This document shows, in pieces, positions 61,541 to 64,000 of a stretch of DNA of 64,000 bases. How positions within the stretch are numbered: the stretch's first letter is position 1; each line of letters starts with the position of its first letter. Made by a program: the position numbers and the translations under genes. The DNA lies in the NCBI RefSeq assembly GCF_040958095.1, contig NC_091160.1, positions 42,079,194 to 42,143,193 of the forward strand, read 5' to 3'. The notes under the pieces were generated by a model, which saw nothing but the letters and a program-made list of their open reading frames with translations, had not been told where the DNA came from and ran no database searches. The DNA is from Procambarus clarkii. Lineage: Eukaryota; Arthropoda; Malacostraca; Decapoda; Cambaridae.

Positions 61541-61968
61541 GGGCCTGCGGGCCGCTCCAAGCAACAGCCTGGTGGACCAAACTCTCACAAGTCAAGCCTG
61601 GCCTCGGGCCGGGCTTGGGCAGTAGAACAACTCCCAGAACCCCATCAACCAGGTATATGTGGGCCTGCGGGCCGCTCCAAGCAACAGCCTGGTGGACCAA
61701 ACTCTCACAAGTCAAGCCTGGCCTCGGGCCGGGCTTGGGCAGTAGAACAACTCCCAGAACCCCATCAACCAGGTATATGTGGGCCTGCGGGCCGCTCCAA
61801 GCAACAGCCTGGTGGACCAAACTCTCACAAGTCAAGCCTGGCCTCGGGCCGGGCTTGGGCAGTAGAAGAACTCCCAGAACCCCATCAACCAGGTATATGT
61901 GGGCCTGCGGGCCGCTCCAAGCAACAGCCTGGTGGACCAAACTCTCACAGAACCCCATCAACCAGGAG
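61541..61968 (+). repeat. Tandem 120-bp repeat of the LINE 3' end
   Basis: GGGCCTGCGGGCCGCTCCAA starts at 61541, 61661, 61781 and 61901. The fourth unit has an internal deletion (CTCTCACA joins to GAACCCCATC). The unit is the 3' part of the same LINE, including its stop region and a CGGGCCGGGCTTGGGCAGTA segment. Confidence 0.95.
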
Positions 61969-61982
61969 TCGCTGGCTAGCAG

Positions 61983-62056
61983 CGCAAACTTTGGGTAGTG
62001 TGTGAGGATATCTTCAAGAAAATGAAGAATTAACAACACTCCAGGTACCCCTCCCC
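61983..62056 (-). mobile_element. LINE fragment related to 54487-54900 (antisense)
   Basis: The minus strand translates as VPGVLLILHFLEDILTHYPK, the counterpart of RYLELCNYFIHSRVLEDIL in the 54487 element. Short fragment with no clear ends. Confidence 0.5.
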
Positions 62057-62169
62057 CCCCACCCCCCGCAGGTGTGAAGGGTCTAATGTCTGCACATTCA
62101 ATAATGTGCGAGATCACGACCCACTTCCTGGTCGCAGTTTGCATCTGGAGTGCCCAGTTGGTTGGGAGA

Positions 62170-62985
62170 TTCCCCACCTTCCACAGGTGGTGGCTGCCAC
62201 CTGCCACAGGTGGTGGCTGCCACCTGCCACAGGTGATGGGCTGCCACCTGCCACAGGTGATGGGCTGCCACCTGCCACAGGTGGTGGCTGCCACCTGCCA
62301 CAGGTGATGGGCAGCCACCTGCCACAGGTGAGGGCAGCCACCTGCCACAGGTGATGGGCAGCCACCTGCCACAGGTGGTGGCTGCCACCTGCCACAGGTG
62401 GTGGCTGCCACCTGCCACAGGTGATGGGCTGCCACCTGCCACAGGTGAAGGCTGCCACCTGCCACAGGTGATGGGCAGCCACCTGCCACAGGTGAAGGCA
62501 GCCACCTGCCACAGGTGATGGCAGCCACCTGCCACAGGTGATGGCTGCCACCTGCCACAGGTGAAGGCTGCCACCTGCCACAGGTGAAGGCTGCCACCTG
62601 CCACAGGTGATGGGCAGCCACCTGCCACAGGTGATGGGCAGCCACCTGCCACAGGTGAAGGCAGCCACCTGCCACAGGTGATGGCAGCCACCTGCCACAG
62701 GTGATGGCTGCCACCTGCCACAGGTGATGGCAGCCACCTGCCACAGGTGATGGGCAGCCACCTGCCACAGGTGATGGCAGCCACCTGCCACAGGTGATGG
62801 CTGCCACCTGCCACAGGTGATGGCAGCCACCTGCCACAGGTAATGGGCAGCCACCTGCCACAGGTGATGGCTGCCACCTGCCACAGGTGATGGCTGCCAC
62901 TTGCCACAGGTGAGGGCAGCCACCTGCCACAGGTGATGGCAGCCACCTGCCACAGGTGAGGGCTGCCACCTGCCGCAGGTGAAGG
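62170..62985. repeat. Palindromic minisatellite, 22 to 24-bp unit, E-box rich
   Basis: About 35 copies of CCACCTGCCACAGGTGATGG with GCTG or GGCAG links. Each unit contains CACCTG and CAGGTG, that is two E-boxes in an inverted pair, so each unit can form a small hairpin. Frames are open over hundreds of bases on the minus strand; they are repeat artefacts. Confidence 0.95.
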
Positions 62986-62994
62986 GCAGGCCAG

Positions 62995-63072
62995 TCTAAT
63001 CCTGGATTATTTAATCCTTGTTACTGTGTTCACTCCCATGTTGTTGACGATGTCTACATAATGCCAAGGGTG
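62995..63072 (+). mobile_element. LINE 3' UTR remnant
   Basis: TTTAATCCTTGTTACTGTGT, TCACTCCCATGTTGTTGACG, ATGTCTACATAATGCC resembles 54775-54825 (CTTATTCCCTCTTGTGTTGA, TGATATCCTCATAATGC). Weak match. Confidence 0.4.
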
Positions 63073-63075
63073 ACC

Positions 63076-64000
63076 AGGCTACTGACCAGTGGTGGCTACT
63101 GACCAGTGGAGGCTACTGACCAGTGGAGGCTACTGACCAGTGGTGGCTACTGTCCAGTGGAGGCTACTGACCAGTGGAGGCTACTGACCAGTGGAGGCTA
63201 CTGACCAGTGGAGGCTACTGACCAGTGGTGGCTACTGACCAGTGGAGGCTACTGACCAGCGGTGGCTACTGACCAGTGGAGGCTACTGACCAGCGGTGGC
63301 TACTGACCAGTGGAGGCTACTGACCAGTGGAGGCTACTGACCAGTGGAGGCTACTGACCAGTGGAGGCTACTGACCAGTGGAGGCTACTGACCAGCGGTG
63401 GCTACTGACCAGTGGAGGCTACTGACCAGTGGAGGCTACTGACCAGTGGAGGCTACTGACCAGTGGAGGCTACTGACCAGTGGTGGCTACTGACCAGTGG
63501 AGGCTACTGACCAGCGGTGGCTACTGACCAGTGGAGGCTACTGACCAGTGGTGGCTACTGACCAGTGGTGGCTACTGACCAGTGGAGGCTACTGACCAGT
63601 GGAGGCTACTGACCAGTGGGGGCTACTGACCAGTGGAGGCTACTGACCAGTGGAGGCTACTGACCAGTGGTGGCTACTGACCAGTGGTGGCTACTGACCA
63701 GTGGAGGCTACTGACCAGTGGAGGCTACTGACCAGTGGAGGCTACTGACCAGTGGGGGCTACTGACCAGTGGAGGCTACTGACCAGTGGAGGCTACTGAC
63801 CAGTGGAGGCTACTGACCAGTGGAGGCTACTGACCAGTGGAGGCTACTGACCAGCGGTGGCTACTGACCAGTGGAGGCTACTGACCAGTGGAGGCTACTG
63901 ACCAGTGGAGGCTACTGACCAGTGGAGGCTACTGACCAGTGGTGGCTACTGACCAGTGGAGGCTACTGACCAGCGGTGGCTACTGACCAGTGGAGGCTAC
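63076..64000 (+). repeat. Minisatellite, 17-bp unit, truncated by window end
   Basis: About 54 copies of ACCAGTGGAGGCTACTG with GTGGTGG, GCGGTGG and GTGGGGG variants. The array runs off the right edge, so its length is unknown. Confidence 0.97.

Noticed and set aside
61500..62969. 489-codon minus-strand frame
   Set aside because: Runs through the E-box minisatellite and antisense LINE 3' repeats; only a short stretch (61983-62056) resembles a real LINE peptide.
62170..62985. CRISPR-like regular array
   Set aside because: No unique spacers; units abut directly, and the DNA is eukaryotic.

Overview
This is eukaryotic nuclear DNA, most likely from a decapod crustacean. That placement is inference. 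It rests on one intron-split animal gene, a DIRS-type retrotransposon (a group known to be widespread in decapods), and an extreme load of tRNA-derived SINEs, CR1/L2-like LINE ends, (CA)n tracts and minisatellites. I see no prokaryotic gene organisation, no rRNA, no free-standing tRNA gene and no CRISPR array.

Region 1 (about 1.6 to 16.2 kb, plus strand) holds the only host gene I can support: a five-exon RNF145-like ER-membrane RING-H2 E3 ubiquitin ligase. Exons are 1833-1863, 4562-4732, 5678-5853, 8838-8996 and 13767-15437, joining in frame to 735 residues. A palindromic CRE (TGACGTCA) lies about 120 bp upstream of the start codon. The introns hold identifiable insertions: SINEs in introns 1 and 2 to 3, a hAT element with a second element nested in it in intron 3, and a DIRS-like retrotransposon of about 4.56 kb that makes up nearly all of intron 4.

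Region 2 (about 16 to 25 kb) has no gene. It holds a decayed Tigger/pogo DNA transposon with TA target duplications, a long inverted repeat, and scattered SINE and LINE remnants.

Region 3 (about 25 to 64 kb) is repeat territory. At least fourteen unrelated minisatellites (units 14 to 120 bp, together about 11 kb) alternate with long (CA)n, (GA)n and (TA)n tracts, 3' ends of several LINE families and at least six tRNA-SINE families. The long open frames here are by-products of tandem repetition or are LINE reverse-transcriptase tails.

Two repeat families stand out. The first is a palindromic 'snapback' element: a near-perfect hairpin followed by a conserved single-copy 3' tail. Several copies carry perfect 10 to 13 bp target-site duplications and some are 5'-truncated, which points to retroposition rather than cut-and-paste movement. 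The second is a short AAC-tailed element built from hairpin units. It also has perfect 10 to 12 bp target duplications, and the number of internal 52/56-bp units varies from one to fourteen, an architecture like primate SVA (SINE-VNTR) elements. I do not recognise either from named families.

Family labels used below are mine. S1 to S6 are tRNA-derived SINE families. CR1-A, B and C are LINE tails. T1, T2 and T3 are shared 3' modules. SB is the snapback element. AACe is the AAC-tailed element.
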